DNA of 64,000 nucleotides from Coriaria nepalensis (GCA_027186245.1 CP114485.1:5952001-6016000); one strand, 5' to 3'. Counted from the first letter of the stretch, positions 1-12,532 are shown. Notes: generated by a model not told the origin, from the sequence alone. Numbers and translations: made by a program.

Positions 1-1618
1 GCATAACATATATGAAGTCACACAGGCATTGCCTCCTTTGGTGCCTGTTATAGTTCCAGAAAGTTATGGAAATAATATATCTGATAAACATAGGAAGGAT
101 CGGAGTGGAGATGATATGAATCAGAAAATTAGCACAAGTTTTGATTGCCTGTTCACATGCTGGGACCATCTTGTTAATATTGTCATAATCAGATTTGGTT
201 ATTATACCATTCTCTAGCGCAGAATCAGAATATGCTTTATACTGAATTTCAGGATTGGTTACTCCATTGCCAATAACATATCCCTGTTCATTGATTCAAG
301 TAAGAAAAATTGAAAAATGATGAAGTATAAGAAAACAAAAATGTTCCTTTGGCAGAGTAAATCTTTGAACATTACCTTAAGGTTTATATGTATTCCCTGC
401 TTTGCTTATTTCCTTTGTGAACCCGAGCAGCAAATGCAGGAATGTAGTGGCCCGCATATGATTCTCCAGTTATGTAGAAGTCATTTTGGCAAATAGGGGA
501 TGCTCGGCAAAGAATGCCAGGAAATGTTAATATTTAAAACCAAGATCTTTAACTTTTCATATTATGTTTTGACTAAAACTTTTGTTCTATACAGAGTTAT
601 TTGCAGAAATGTGAAGGAAATCAACCTGCAAGAAGTCCTACAAGTCATTGCTTACACCCTCTTCATCGTGACGAAGATCATCACGATCTGAAGTATAACT
701 GAACCCGGTACCGGTAGGCTGGTAGACAAAGGGAAGATTTGAGGCCTACAAATTGACCATTTAAAAACCATAAATGGAAAATTAATCTCAGGTAATAGAT
801 TTTTTCTTTTCTTAGAGCGCTTTTAAAGCTGAACATCAAAATTACTACTCGATAGTTTATTAGTCCAGATAGAGATAAAGTATATGGTGTTATAATGGAG
901 AAGAACAAGCTCCAGAAGATTTATTTATTTATTATTATTATTTTTTATCTGATAAAAATCCACAACATTGGGAGATAAGATAATAGAAAACACCAAAATA
1001 CCTTGTCCCAGCCATAATCGTTCCAAACCAGAGACGAGTTGTTTGCAATGTGAAAAGGACCATTTTCAGAAAACACTGCAAGCTCACTGCTACACCCTGG
1101 ACCACCAGTCAACCATATAACAACAGGATCATTATTCCTAGTTCTTAATTCGAAGAGACAGTCGAACATCCTGAACATAATTCATGGTGGAAAAAAAAAA
1201 GAATGAAGGCCAAGTATTGATCAAAGATTAAGAATTTTCAATAGATTTTAAGACGATATGTTAATGTTAATTAAGCGATTTACCTTGCTGCTTTAGTGCG
1301 ACGAAGACTATAGTACCCTGCATGGTGACCAAGCTCTTCAACAGATGGTTTAGAATCAGAAAGAAGAGAAGGAAAATGTAAACGCTTCTCAACAATTTTT
1401 GAATCTGAAAACAAAGGGTCCGGTATCGATGCTGTGTTGATTGTGCTTTTGGGGAATAAATAGAGATCTCTTATGAACTTCTCTGCCTGTAGTTTAGGTA
1501 AATAGGGAGATGAAGAATAGGTAGGACAGTCATTGTTGGTAAACGATGTTGAAGATGAAAATGGTAAAGCTAGAAGAAGAATGAAAGGAAGTAAAACGTT
1601 ATACAGAGTTGATGCCAT
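1..1618 (-). pseudogene. Serine carboxypeptidase-like (SCPL48/49 type) pseudogene, C-terminal part beyond the left edge
   Basis: Peptidase family S10, normally secreted or vacuolar. Six exon remnants read right to left: 1284-1618 (ATG, signal peptide, propeptide ending in TKAAR), 1002-1170 (WLTGGPGCSSELA, the substrate-binding motif), 626-745 (PTGTGFSYTS), 376-517 (catalytic serine motif ITGESYAGHYIPAFAARVH), 136-283 (VIGNGVTNPEIQYKAYSD) and 1-44. The first two exons are clean. Exon 3 has an in-frame TAG at 638-640 where relatives have Tyr (SNDLYDF). Its VDQP is VYQP. Exon 4 begins after CTG instead of an AG acceptor. It also has two 1-bp deletions, one in FAKND near 488 and one in GNKAK near 402. 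Introns are kept, so this is not a processed copy. It is seen as broken; a rare allele or sequencing errors are less likely because the lesions are independent. Confidence 0.88.
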
Positions 1619-2253
1619 AGTTCTTATTTGTGTGATGAGAAGAAATAAGGGAGTGTTTTAGATACAATGTCTAACTTTGCTGATAAAGGGTAGATAGGAT
1701 GACAGAGTACATAGTCTAACTTTCTTTCCTATTTTTTTTTGGGGGGGGGGGGGGGGTTTAATCTCACAAGTGTCACAATATACCATGTAATGTCCACCTA
1801 AAAATGTCCAAGTCAATTTCAATGAAACAAAGCAATAACTGGGGCCAGGAAAAAAATAAAAGTAAAAAGGAAATTCTAACAAATAGATGTAGCATACAGG
1901 TAAGATGTCTTGTCCCCGAAAAGACTTGGGTCTCTACATAAAAAGATTTATTTGACACAACCATAAACATCTGTTGCGATAGGAAGAACGAAGAATATGA
2001 CTTCAAAGATGAAGGCCCGGTTTTATCGACAAGACATTAAAGCATCTACCAGTATCAAGCCGGACTAAACAATTCAAGCCCATCTTCGAGTAATGGTTAT
2101 GCAATAAGCTAATAGCAATCAACGCACGTGCATGCTTAGGTAGGATGAACATTTAAAGTATTTGGCAATTCGTATTAAGATTTTGGAAGTTGAATGTAAG
2201 TTTGAATTTCATTTATTATGTAAGCGATATGATTTAATCATGTAATATGTGAC
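1619..2253. other. Intergenic, upstream of the SCPL pseudogene
   Basis: No coding signal. It contains a poly-T/poly-G tract at about 1732-1756 (a run of T followed by about 16 G), which is prone to slippage. Confidence 0.6.
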
Positions 2254-2830
2254 TGCGGTGGTTTATATGGTAGATTTCATATTCAACTCAATTTGTTGTT
2301 CGTGAATCAAAACCGAAAACAGCCAAAAAGGGAAGAATAATCAACATAAAGTTTACCGTGATTCACCACAATACGGATATAAAAATTCAGGAATGTTGGA
2401 GCTTCGGCAAAATGGAGGAAGGCACTTCTACTAGAATAATAGTTTACATATTACAACAACACATAAGCACCCAACCAACCAGAAGCCGTAAATCTTAATT
2501 TATAGGATTTCTTAGAGAAAATCAATAAGGATTTATCTACCAGAGAATAACTACTCTAAATGATCACTAATATATCATAAGCCTCTGAAGATCAAGAACT
2601 AAAAGAAATAGAATCTCAAAGAAAAAACTCTAAAGAGAAAGAGAGAGAGGAGAGAATGAGAAAATCGGCACTCATACCACAAAAAGAATCACTCAAATGA
2701 GCCATGGCTGGTAAGGTGATATTTATATCAAAGGTTACAAGGCACTTTAGCTAACAAGGAGAAATGGGTCAGTCATTTGCTTAGCCCAATAGTAACACCA
2801 ACATTTCTATTGGGCATAGAGAATATAACA
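2254..2830 (-). repeat. 3' LTR of the small element
   Basis: Direct repeat partner of 3283-3828. The right limit is uncertain by about 15 bp because the copies stop matching after the TATTGGGC block. No clear polypurine tract adjoins it. Confidence 0.65.
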
Positions 2831-3268
2831 ATTCTAATGACGTTAGAATAGTGAATATTTTCTATTTTAAAAATATCTTTGATTAGTTTTGGAGCATTTA
2901 TCTTTACTCAAATTAAAAGTGATTAATTAGAAAAAAACTAACAGTCTTATAATCGTTAAATTTGGTTAAATTTCGATACAGCCTTCATCAAATAAGATGT
3001 TTGATGCATCTTTAAGGAATCAAGACAATCAAACCTTGATCTAACCAAGAAGTTTCAAATCTAATGAAACCAACGGTGGATTATCATAGAAAAATCTACA
3101 CACGCGGATTCAATAAGACAAACATATCTAATGAAATCTCATGCATATTCAACAATAGAAGTCAGATCCATGAAAAACTCAAGTAGTTACAAATAATAAA
3201 CTTTTAAATCTAAAGAGAACTTTTGAAAAAAATTAATCAAACCGTTTGGATTCAAAATAAGAACCGAG

Positions 3269-3280
3269 GCCCTGATACCA
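3269..3280 (-). promoter_or_regulatory. Retrotransposon primer-binding site (initiator tRNA-Met type)
   Basis: The minus strand reads TGGTATCAGGGC, complementary to the 3' end of plant initiator tRNA-Met with one mismatch. It lies 2 nt inside the 5' LTR. Confidence 0.7.
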
Positions 3281-3282
3281 CT

Positions 3283-3828
3283 TGCTGTGGTTTATACTGT
3301 AGATTATAGATTCAACTCGATTTGTTATTTGTGAATTAAAATGGAATACAAAATATTAAAAAGAAAAATCAACACAAAATTTACTGTGGTTCACCACAAT
3401 ATAGATATAAATTTAGGAGTTACGTCCACATTAGAGCTCCAAAAAAATGGAGGAGCTCACTTCCACTAGAGTAATAGTTTACAGATTACAACAATTACAA
3501 ACCCTAAATCTCGATCTATTGGATTTCTTAGAGAAAATCAATAATGATCTACCAACTGGAGAACAACTACTCCAAATGATTACTAATATTTCATAAGAAA
3601 CTATACATGAAGATCAAGAACTAAGAGAAATAGAATGCCAAGAAAAATTTCTAGAGAGAGAGGAGAGAATGAGAGAATCGACACTCAAACAACAAAAAGA
3701 ATCACTCATTGAGCCCTATGTTACAGTGATATTTATATCATGGGTCGCTCGGCAGTTTAACTAACAAGGAGAAATGGTTCAGTCCTTAGTTCAAGAGCAA
3801 CACCAATATTTTTCTATTGGGCTTTACA
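3283..3828 (-). repeat. 5' LTR of the small element
   Basis: Begins (plus strand) TGCTGTGG next to the primer-binding site at 3269-3280 and ends near ...TTTACA. Read on the minus strand this gives the expected TG...CA termini. Confidence 0.7.
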
Positions 3829-4965
3829 AATGATATGACTCAGCAATGACCATATTCAGCTGCTATACAAACAATCAAAGAAATTTTCCCTAAGTTCTAC
3901 GTACTTTGTCCCCCACGGATTTCTAAACATTTTCACATGTTTAGAGATATTGAAAGAGTAGTTAGAGCTCGTTAGGATTGAAAATCTTGTAAGAGGGAGA
4001 GAGAGCATCCAAAGTGTCGGTAGGCTAATCCTATGCAGCCTGTTGCTCTTCAAAACGACATTGTCATGTTGTCAATTCTATGAATCTTTCTAGGAAGTTA
4101 ATGAAATTCGTTGAAAATTTTAGTTCCTCATGTTCAAAGTCAGTAGTAGAGTAGATGTGATGTATAAATTATAACGTATACACGGTGAAATACTGTCGCA
4201 TATCTGGAACGTTCAATCTGGAAAAATCAACATACAAAATTATTTAAGTTAGAGGGATTGTCAATCGGTTTGGCCCCCAAGACTTAAACACATTAATCTC
4301 ATTGACATATACAGATTCGGACAAGTCATGTGATATGAAGTTTGTATTATTGTTAATGCCATTATTAGCAGTTGGGATAGAACATCAGTACGTTGTGTAC
4401 ATCCTTGTCTGTTTCTCCAAAAGCTATTACCCATGCAATCTTGATAAAAGATAACATGAAATCAATGTATTTAAACTAGATGCTAATTCCTTTTCATTTA
4501 ATTAAATTTCCTACTTAATTAGATTAAGAGAGCCTAACGCTAGCTCAATAAAATTGTTATAGTGATCATTGGCCCACGTGCATGAATGGTGGGATTATTC
4601 TAATTTTAAATTTTAATATATTTCTATATTTTATATAATTTGATATTGATGGGTGTACGGCCTTACCGACAATATCAAATCATAGTAGTTAAATTTTCCC
4701 ACCTTCCAAACAAAAATAAGAAAATGGGACGAAGCCAAATTAATCAGACCGAGTGGAGGATGTTATGTTAACTTAATTTGGAGATTGCTAATTATTATAA
4801 AATAAAATAAAAGAGGGAAGAAAAATTTTAGATGTGATCTAAATTAAAGTAAAATTTGGTAGACAATAATCCAGATTGAAGAATATGATGATGCACTAAA
4901 GAACATAAGGCAATGAAGCTATACATGATCAGTTAAATAGGCAGGACTTGTAATTAAATCAAGTC

Positions 4966-4968
<3 letters not shown>

Positions 4969-4996
<28 letters not shown>
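4969..4996. repeat. (TA)n microsatellite
   Basis: Uninterrupted alternating TA for about 28 bp. Confidence 0.9.
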
Positions 4997-5001
<5 letters not shown>

Positions 5002-6277
5002 TTTTAAATAATTATAAGCAATATTTATTTGTTCGATCGTAAGCACGGTAACATCTCATGCAAAGGTAGCTTCGCCTTCATTTTCATTGTCGGCCAATAC
5101 TAAGATAGGAATTGGGCGGCCGGCCAAAAGTACTACTAATTTCAGTCTACAAAAGAGGCTAATATAATTATGAAGAGAAAATGGTATGAAAGATTCCTTT
5201 TCCTTTTATTTTGAAGAAAAAAAATAAAGTCATCCATTTTTCTCCTTTTTTTTTTTTTCGATTTCGATTTATGAATGAACGAGAATAATTAGAATGAGAA
5301 ATTGAATGAAAATTATTAAAATAAAAAAATGAAATGGATTGATAAATTTTAAAATTTAGTAATTCATCATCAAATCTCAATATTTTCGTATGAGAAATTA
5401 AAAATAATTTTTAATTATTTTTATTTAATTTATCTTTTTAATAACCGAATCGTGAAAATAAAATAAATTTATTATCTTAAAAAATTAATTTTGCTGAGTT
5501 TTTTTTATTTCACCTCATAATTAATATCTAATTAAAGAAAAATTATTTCTATTTTCTTATTATCGAAAAATACAAATGAGTTTCATTCAAAAAAATATAA
5601 AAATAAGTATTTATAAATAATTATAAGTAGGATAAATCCTACACTCCAAATTATTTTTCTACCATAATAATTTATACTTAATCTCTATTACAATGAAACC
5701 CTAATCCGGCCGGCACGGCCACATATTGTCCGAGAAACATATGCTGAAGCAAAGTTATAATTAGCATGCATATATTAACGTGATCACTAAAGCTAAATGT
5801 TAAAGTGAGCCTACTTATCATCAAAGTCAATTATTTAAAATTATTTTGGACAAGTTAGTGATAATTTTAAAAAATTATAAACATTATATTAAAGTCTCGG
5901 ATATAAATCTGTCTATCTTGTCTCCCATTAATTTCGGTAGCAATGTACCAAATTACACTCTGACATATATATATATATACAAATATATATGTATGCATTT
6001 AGTTCGGAATTTAGGGAAGTTTAGGTGTAAATTTGAAATAATCAAAGAGACAAGATCTTGGTTTCTTGATAGACACGTTAATATTATTACATTCTGAGTT
6101 CAAACAAGCAAAAGAGCAAAAGTAATAATACATATATCGAAAAGTACTTCAAATAATTGAAGGGCTCTTTGAATATGCTCAAGTAACTACCTGATCGAGG
6201 CATCAACCTCCTCTATGTTTCATTTGTTGTTCTTACTTTCAAGTAATCCATCTTTTGTTCAATCACCTGACCACTTG

Positions 6278-6280
<3 letters not shown>

Positions 6281-6309
<29 letters not shown>
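6281..6309. repeat. (TC)n microsatellite
   Basis: Uninterrupted TC repeat of about 29 bp. Confidence 0.9.
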
Positions 6310-6311
<2 letters not shown>

Positions 6312-7695
6312 CATGGATCAACTAATATAATTTGATTCAATAATAAACTTCTTTTCTTAATCCATTGGTGTCTTTGATAATGACATCATGACAATAAGGA
6401 AGATTAGAGTGGATAAAAATAGATTTTTACTTAAAGTTTTAGGAATATATATATATATAATTATAGTAATTTTATATTAAAATATTAATTTTCTAAGAAT
6501 TAAAGACAATAATGCACGCCTCTAATTCCTCCAGTCATGTAACTAATAACAATAAGACATTTGTAAAATTTAAGTTATAATTAAGTCTTATTAATCGGAG
6601 GTAAGAAGAGATGATCAATCATACATTGAGTACTAGATTTGCTTATTTCGTACCAAAAAAGACCCCCCAAAAAAAATTGTTACTAAGGAAAAATGAGTAA
6701 TTAGATATGAATGATTTCAATAGGAGTCCATGCTTAAAAGAAATACTTATAAATATAAATATATTTAAAAAATATTTATGAATAAAAAAAATACTTATAA
6801 AAATAAGTATTTATAAATATTTATAAATATTCCCAAACGGCCTCAAAATGTAAAAATAAGAAAGACTGTAGTGCCTACAAACATGCTAATTAGTCAAATG
6901 TTTTTTGTTTTTCTTAATAAGGTAAAGTGTATATAACAAAATCTAAACCGGTTGTTGATCAGCTTTAGATTCACATTACCTACCCCCACAGTTTTTTGTA
7001 ACTACTTTATCTCGTAATCCTCAATATGTCTAAGGAGTAACTATTTCATTTAGACTGATTTAGTAGAGAGCCAAAAAAAAAAAAAAAGTCTATGCTCAAA
7101 GTCAACTTTTTCATGTATTGAAGATGCAAACGATTAAGCGACAGTTATTGGTAGTTAAATTTAGTAGAGCAAAATCGAATTGAACATGTGTAAAGATCTA
7201 AAAGGTAGTAGATGCAAATCTTAGCGATGCCCTATGGGTCCAATAACACCAACGAAGAAGATAGACATAAGAAATTCTTATGCGTTTGGTTTCAAGGAAT
7301 AGTATCGTAAATATAATTCGGACAATAAATTTGTAAATGGGTAGAAAAGAGTATGAAGAAAGTCAATTTATTTATTAGTATAAAAATGAATTAACCATTA
7401 AATTGGGAAATTTAAGATAAATATTAGTGAATTTAGGTTCTTGGGATTCATAAAATTCTAGAAAGTATTTTTCAAACTATTATACGAAATCTCTTAACAC
7501 AAGCTTACTCGCATACTTCGCATTAATTATGCATATTTTAAAACTAATAATACCAAAGTTTGGTCAAATTTTTTACAATTTCCATATCATCTCCAATTAT
7601 ACAAACTTTGTCTACTATATATAACACCCCTTCTTGATTACATTTATAGACCTAACTTAGTATTTTATTTGTCATGTGGGGCCTCTATTATCCCC

Positions 7696-7703
7696 TATTT
7701 ATA
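7696..7703 (+). promoter_or_regulatory. Probable TATA box of the XTH gene
   Basis: TATTTATA about 150 bp upstream of the chosen XTH ATG. This would put transcription start near 7730 and leave a leader of roughly 115 nt. It is inferred from sequence and spacing only. Confidence 0.5.
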
Positions 7704-7846
7704 CCCCACCCATAAAGCCACCCTTCTTCCACAAACACAACTATCCCTCAACAATATTGCATTTAAGCTTAGTTAGCTCCTAGTACTTGCTAGTACTCGC
7801 TCCATCTCTTGGGCTACATAAATTATTTGACTTCTTCTTGTTCTTC

Positions 7847-9107
7847 ATGTCTCCTTTCTTCACCATTGTTTCCTTTCTAATTATTATGCTTTCTTCAAGC
7901 ACCACTTCAGCTCAAGGTGGTCCACCTTCACCTGGCTACTATCCAAGTTCCAAAATCACGCCCTTTGGGTTTAACCAAGGTTTTAGGACTCTTTGGGGTC
8001 CTCAACATCAGAGAATTGACCCAAATTCATTAACTATTTGGCTCGATCGCAGCTCGGGTAATTAATCAAGCAATCTTCATGACTAACTAGTCTATAAACT
8101 TAGAATTTCTTTTATTGAGTCAAATATCATATTATATTCTTAGAAGTTATAATTTGCCACAAAATTTTTGTCTGAAAACGAAACAGGTAGCGGGTTCAAG
8201 TCGCAGCATGCATACCGATCGGGTTACTTTGGAGCAGACATTAAGCTTCAACAGGGTTATACGGCAGGAGTCATTACATCGCTCTACGTAAGTCCTTCAT
8301 AATAAACTTCTAAATTTATAATTTGGTCCTTTTTAAATAAATAAATAAAATTATTCTGGGTTATTGTTGGATAGCTTTCAAATAATGAAGATCACCCTGG
8401 AAACCATGATGAGATAGACATTGAGTTCTTAGGAACAATTCCTGGGAAGCCTTATACTTTGCAAACAAATGTGTACATTAGAGGAAGTGGAGATGGCAAC
8501 ATAATTGGAAGAGAAATGAAGTTTCATCTTTGGTTTGATCCAACCCAAGATTTTCATAACTATGCCGTTTTGTGGAACCCCAAAGAGATCATGTTAGTAC
8601 TATACTTTCACAAGCTTCACTTTTTTTTTAATTTTACTTACTTAATTTTTTAATATTTTACATATATGTAGTTGATTGTAAGTTTATATTTATTAACCAA
8701 ATTAGTGTTTATTACTAATTACAATCTTTCAAAATGGAATCTTCAGATTTCTAGTGGATGATGTACCCATTAGGAGGTATGGCAGAAAAAGTGATTCAAC
8801 ATTTCCGGTAAGGCCTATGAACGTATACGGTTCTATATGGGATGCATCATCTTGGGCAACAGAGGATGGAAAATACAAGGCCAACTATCAGTACCAGCCG
8901 TTCGTGGGCCAGTACAAGAACTTCAAAATCCGAGGCTGCTCTGCTGACGGACCCGCTTTTTGCAACCCCCCATTGGCCTCAAGCTCCTCCCTCGGCGGCC
9001 TGAGCCAGCTGCAGTACGTTGCCATGAATTGGGTCCAGAGGAACTACTTGGTTTACAACTATTGCAGCGATCCTAAAAGAGACCACACTCAAATCCCTGA
9101 ATGTTGA
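7847..9107 (+). CDS. XTH32: Xyloglucan endotransglucosylase/hydrolase, group III-A (XTH31/XTH32 type)
   Basis: GH16 enzyme that cuts and may religate xyloglucan in the cell wall. Exons 7847-8057, 8187-8287, 8375-8592 and 8747-9107 join in frame to 891 nt (296 aa), the usual XTH length. The protein starts with a signal peptide ([14 protein letters not shown]..., cleavage likely after TTSA). It carries the catalytic motif [10 protein letters not shown] with nucleophile and acid/base Glu, then [19 protein letters not shown] and a Cys-containing XET_C tail ([12 protein letters not shown]) ending PEC. Introns are GT-AG. An in-frame TTG upstream at 7787 is not a credible start. The [13 protein letters not shown] and [12 protein letters not shown] blocks point to group III-A, whose studied members act mainly as hydrolases. 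The activity here is inferred. The symbol is by similarity; XTH31 is equally possible. Confidence 0.93.
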
Positions 9108-10042
9108 AAAACAAAAATTGTTTTCATCCAAAGTAAAATTTTTTTACATTGGTTTTGTTTTTATTTTCCTTACTACAACTATACGTTCATATCCATCTCA
9201 GATTGTTGAAATTTTTAGTTACAAATTCCTGTTTTCAAAAAGGAAAACTTGGTTTAGGGATGGCTTGAGATGAGTTGAGGTGACTACTACAAAGGGCATT
9301 GAGTAGTTGAGCGTCCAAGTCTCCCCACCTGTGTCCTTACAGATTTGAATGACCGTTTGGCATGTATTTGGTCTTTGGCATGTATTTGGTTTTTGGCATG
9401 TATCATAGTTTTTTGCTTTAGTATTATTGTGGGAATAAAACAACATGTGGGCCTTTGTGTAGAAGGTGCACCATATTGCAACACATTTTCTATGATTTGG
9501 AAAGTGATGGGTGTTTGATTGTTTGTCTTGATTATGTATATATATATATCATGCTTGACATTCAGGCTACAAGTGCTAAATGGACCACGACATTTATTCT
9601 AAGCCTACCCTATATCATTTTAGTTAATCAAATACCGTTTCAAAAGTTTAAGCAATTAAAACATAAATCTCTTATATATAGAATGTTAATTATTCGTTTC
9701 ACGTGTAAGCTCATAAAAGTTGATGAAAGTTGGGGTTTATACGCGTAAATCATTGGCAAATAAGCATTGAGAAAGCATATAATAGCAAATGAGGAAGAAG
9801 CATAATTAGAACCCAAAATCCGATACTTTGATATCATGTTATTTTAAAATTTTGAATGGTTATAAAACTAGTTTAAGCTTTTGGGTTTGCATGTGTAAGA
9901 CTGAAATGGCTATTGAGATTTCATGAACTGAATGTTAGTACTTGGGTAATCTCAATGTTCATTATATACTCTTGACCTCATTCTTTAATGATTGAAACTT
10001 CTATGACGATTATTAATTTCATATGATATTAGAACGCATATC
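9108..10042. other. Intergenic region downstream of XTH
   Basis: XTH 3' UTR followed by AT-rich DNA. It contains a short tandem repeat at 9356-9409. No gene is seen. Confidence 0.6.
9356..9409 (+). repeat. Three-copy 18-bp tandem repeat
   Basis: Unit TTTGGCATGTATTTGGTC, present twice almost perfectly and a third time diverged at its end. Confidence 0.85.
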
Positions 10043-11374
10043 TGTGATACCATAAAATTTTGAAGTCATTCTAGGGGTTAGTTTTTTCATTTTTCTGTTT
10101 TTCATTAGTATATGGGTCTTCTAGTAATTTCTTTAATTTTAAAATTTATGGTTATTTTTCATTTGGTATTAGTACAAATATTGTTATTTATTTTCAGCAG
10201 CTTTTGAATAATAAGAATTTGGGGGTTTTTTCTGGTGAATTCTAATGTTATCTTATATTTGTTCGAGCGACTATCGAGCAAATACTCGTTCGTGTATTTA
10301 CAAACAAGAACTTTATCTTTGTTTGTGTTTCCGTTCTGTATCAGGTGGTACCAAAGCTATAATTGATGATCGTGACGATCGGACTGAAGCTGTAGAAGTG
10401 AAGCTTAAAGCAGTTGAGCTGAGTCTGCAAGATATCAGTAACTAATTATGGGATGTGTTAGCTACATGTACTGCCACTTGTAAAGATATCAATATTAATT
10501 CATAATGACTCAAAATTAATTCAAAATGGTTTGGAATTAATTCGTAATAATTTAAAATAAATTCGTTACAGTTTAAAATTAATTCATAATAATTCGAAAT
10601 TAATTCGTTACCATTCGAGTAGAAGAACTAATGGTTAGACTTTGAATCTAAGAAGACAATAAATGTTTTGATGCAAAAATAGGCCACATCATGTGTGAAA
10701 GAAATGCAAATTTCCTATCATCATTCATAATATGGTTTGTAAATTCTAATTTTCCTTTTAAGATTTTATATTTTAATATTTTACATGTTTATTATTATAT
10801 GGTGTAATTACTTGTTATTAATCTACTTATTATATATAAGTAATTTTACTAACAAATTTCTAAGACATTTATGTTGCGAATCTTTTTAAATATATTGTTG
10901 ATGAAGATGATTTACTTTATCTTGATGATAACTCGGAGTTGAGTTATTCTGACGTGGAAGAGAATGATATGAAATAGTTAGAAGAAATCTTTATAGAAGA
11001 GTTCGAATACCAAGTATTTGAATTAGGCAAGATTGGACTTTCGGAAGTATTTTTCAATTTTCTACATTTTTTACGGAGTAAATTCTATAGTTTAGGAATA
11101 CGTTTTTGTATTTTTTTTATTTTTTGTAAATGTAAAAGTATTTTTTGTAATTTCTTTAATTTTGAAGTTTAATATTTTTTTAATATTTGATATTAATATG
11201 AATATTGTTTTGTTTGTTTTTAATAAATTTGAATAATAATAATAATTTGAGATATTTTTTCTAATAGATTTCAATATTATCTTATGCACGTTTGAATGAT
11301 TATCGAGTAAATACTTATTTATATACACTATTTATTTGCGTTTTTATATTTATTTGCGTTTTCATTGTGCATCA
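10043..11374 (+). mobile_element. Short LTR retrotransposon derivative, probably Ty3/gypsy-related and non-autonomous
   Basis: Two diverged direct repeats, about 10043-10343 and 11068-11374, align over blocks such as TAATTTCTTTAATTTT, TTTTTTCT(G/A)(G/A)T, AATATTATCTTAT / AATGTTATCTTAT and CTATCGAGCAAATACTCGTT / TTATCGAGTAAATACTTATT. Both end in ATCA. Just inside the left copy lies TGGTACCAAAGC, resembling an initiator-tRNA primer-binding site. This places the 5' LTR on the left (plus orientation). The first internal bases could encode a gag-like stretch (10345-10445, RTEAVEVKLKAVELSLQD) that stops at once. The rest of the roughly 720-bp interior is non-coding. Ends are approximate and no duplication of the target was found. 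Confidence 0.65.
10498..10615 (+). repeat. Degenerate short tandem repeats inside the LTR derivative
   Basis: About five degenerate copies of a roughly 22-bp unit built around AAATTAATTCGTAATAATT. They lie in the interior of the 10.0-11.4 kb element. Confidence 0.6.
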
Positions 11375-12532
11375 CAAATCACGGAATGGGAGCTAATATA
11401 TTCACTTATAAGTATAACGGAATGGGAAAAAGATGTATACATTAGATAAGATTATGTACGTTCGGCATTTAAACAGAAAAACTATTGTGTAAGTTTGTAA
11501 TGATGTCTTGTCAGTCGTTATGGCCATGATTCAATTTTCAACGAGCCATACAGCATTTGCAAACCGGAGAAAAGACGTATTACATATTATTAAAAGTGGT
11601 TTTCACAATTCCATGGTCGCTTTCAATTGTAGTATTACGTGTTGCATGCTTTTCGTTTTTGCCTTTGGGATCTCACATCACATAACATCACATCTTGGAA
11701 ATTACTCCGAGATTTGTTTTCCAAGTAATCATTCTACCATTCTCTCAAACCATAAACGCCCGAAATTCTCATGACCGTAAACCCATATAATTCTAAGAAA
11801 GAGAGATAAAAGATGTATAAAATAATCAAGATATAGATTTAAGGGAGGAAAAAGGTATTTTTTTTAAAGATTTTTATAACTGTTAAATTATATTATATAG
11901 TTAAATTATACATTTATATAAAGAGGGAATTCGAATCTGCACCTAAATTTTGCTGTGCTTATAAAAAATAGTGGCTCATCCTACAATCGATATTATATGG
12001 GTTATATGGATCGATTCAAACTTTAAATGCAAATCAATTAGATACAAACTAAAGTGAGTAAAAAATTGTGTATATTGTAATGGATGTGGATTTAGATATA
12101 TAATAATTGATATATTAAAATAAATAACGGATCAATATTTTTTTAAATCGTATATAACTAACACATCTGGTTTAGTGCTGTACATTTAACGATAAGAGTA
12201 GATTTACGATGTTAAATTTTATCACTTCAAATTTTAGTAATAAATTTTTTCACTACAAATTTTTTAAAATTTTAAATTTTACCCTTATTAAATTAAAGTA
12301 GAAATTAATTTTATACAATTTTACTCCCTAATTTTTTTTATAAATATATAATTTATGTTTATCGAATAAAATTTTATAAATTTACTATATAGTCTGCCCT
12401 CATTGTATTGAGATTTTGGATCCGCCGCTATTTACTAGGACTACAAAAATATGCTGCTAAATAGTCACTTTATGCAGTACTCAGAAAGAATGTCGCTAAA
12501 TTACACCGGTAATGAGAATGGGCATCAAAATG
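11375..12532. other. AT-rich intergenic region
   Basis: No gene or clear repeat supported. The open frame at 11508-11774 has no recognisable domain. Confidence 0.5.

Larger units (their letters stand above)
2254..3828 (-). mobile_element. Small non-autonomous LTR retrotransposon (about 1.6 kb)
   Basis: Two diverged direct copies of a roughly 550-bp sequence flank about 450 bp of non-coding DNA. Each copy starts with a TGC(G/T)GTGGTTTAT block and shares the TTCACCACAATA, GAGAGAGGAGAGAATGAGA and CTATTGGGC blocks. Immediately inside the right copy, at 3269-3280, the minus strand reads TGGTATCAGGGC. That is one mismatch from the usual plant primer-binding site for initiator tRNA-Met, and a 2-nt spacer separates it from the LTR. 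This fixes the element on the minus strand, with the right copy as the 5' LTR. The interior has no gag or pol. The outer LTR ends are approximate and I found no convincing target-site duplication. Confidence 0.75.
3829..7690. other. Long AT-rich intergenic region
   Basis: No supported gene. It holds a (TA)n tract at 4969-4996, a (TC)n tract at 6281-6309 and several poly-A/T runs. The small open frames here are AT-rich chance ORFs. Confidence 0.6.

Noticed and set aside
7787..7846. In-frame upstream extension of XTH
   Set aside because: It starts with TTG, not ATG. The signal peptide begins naturally at the ATG at 7847.
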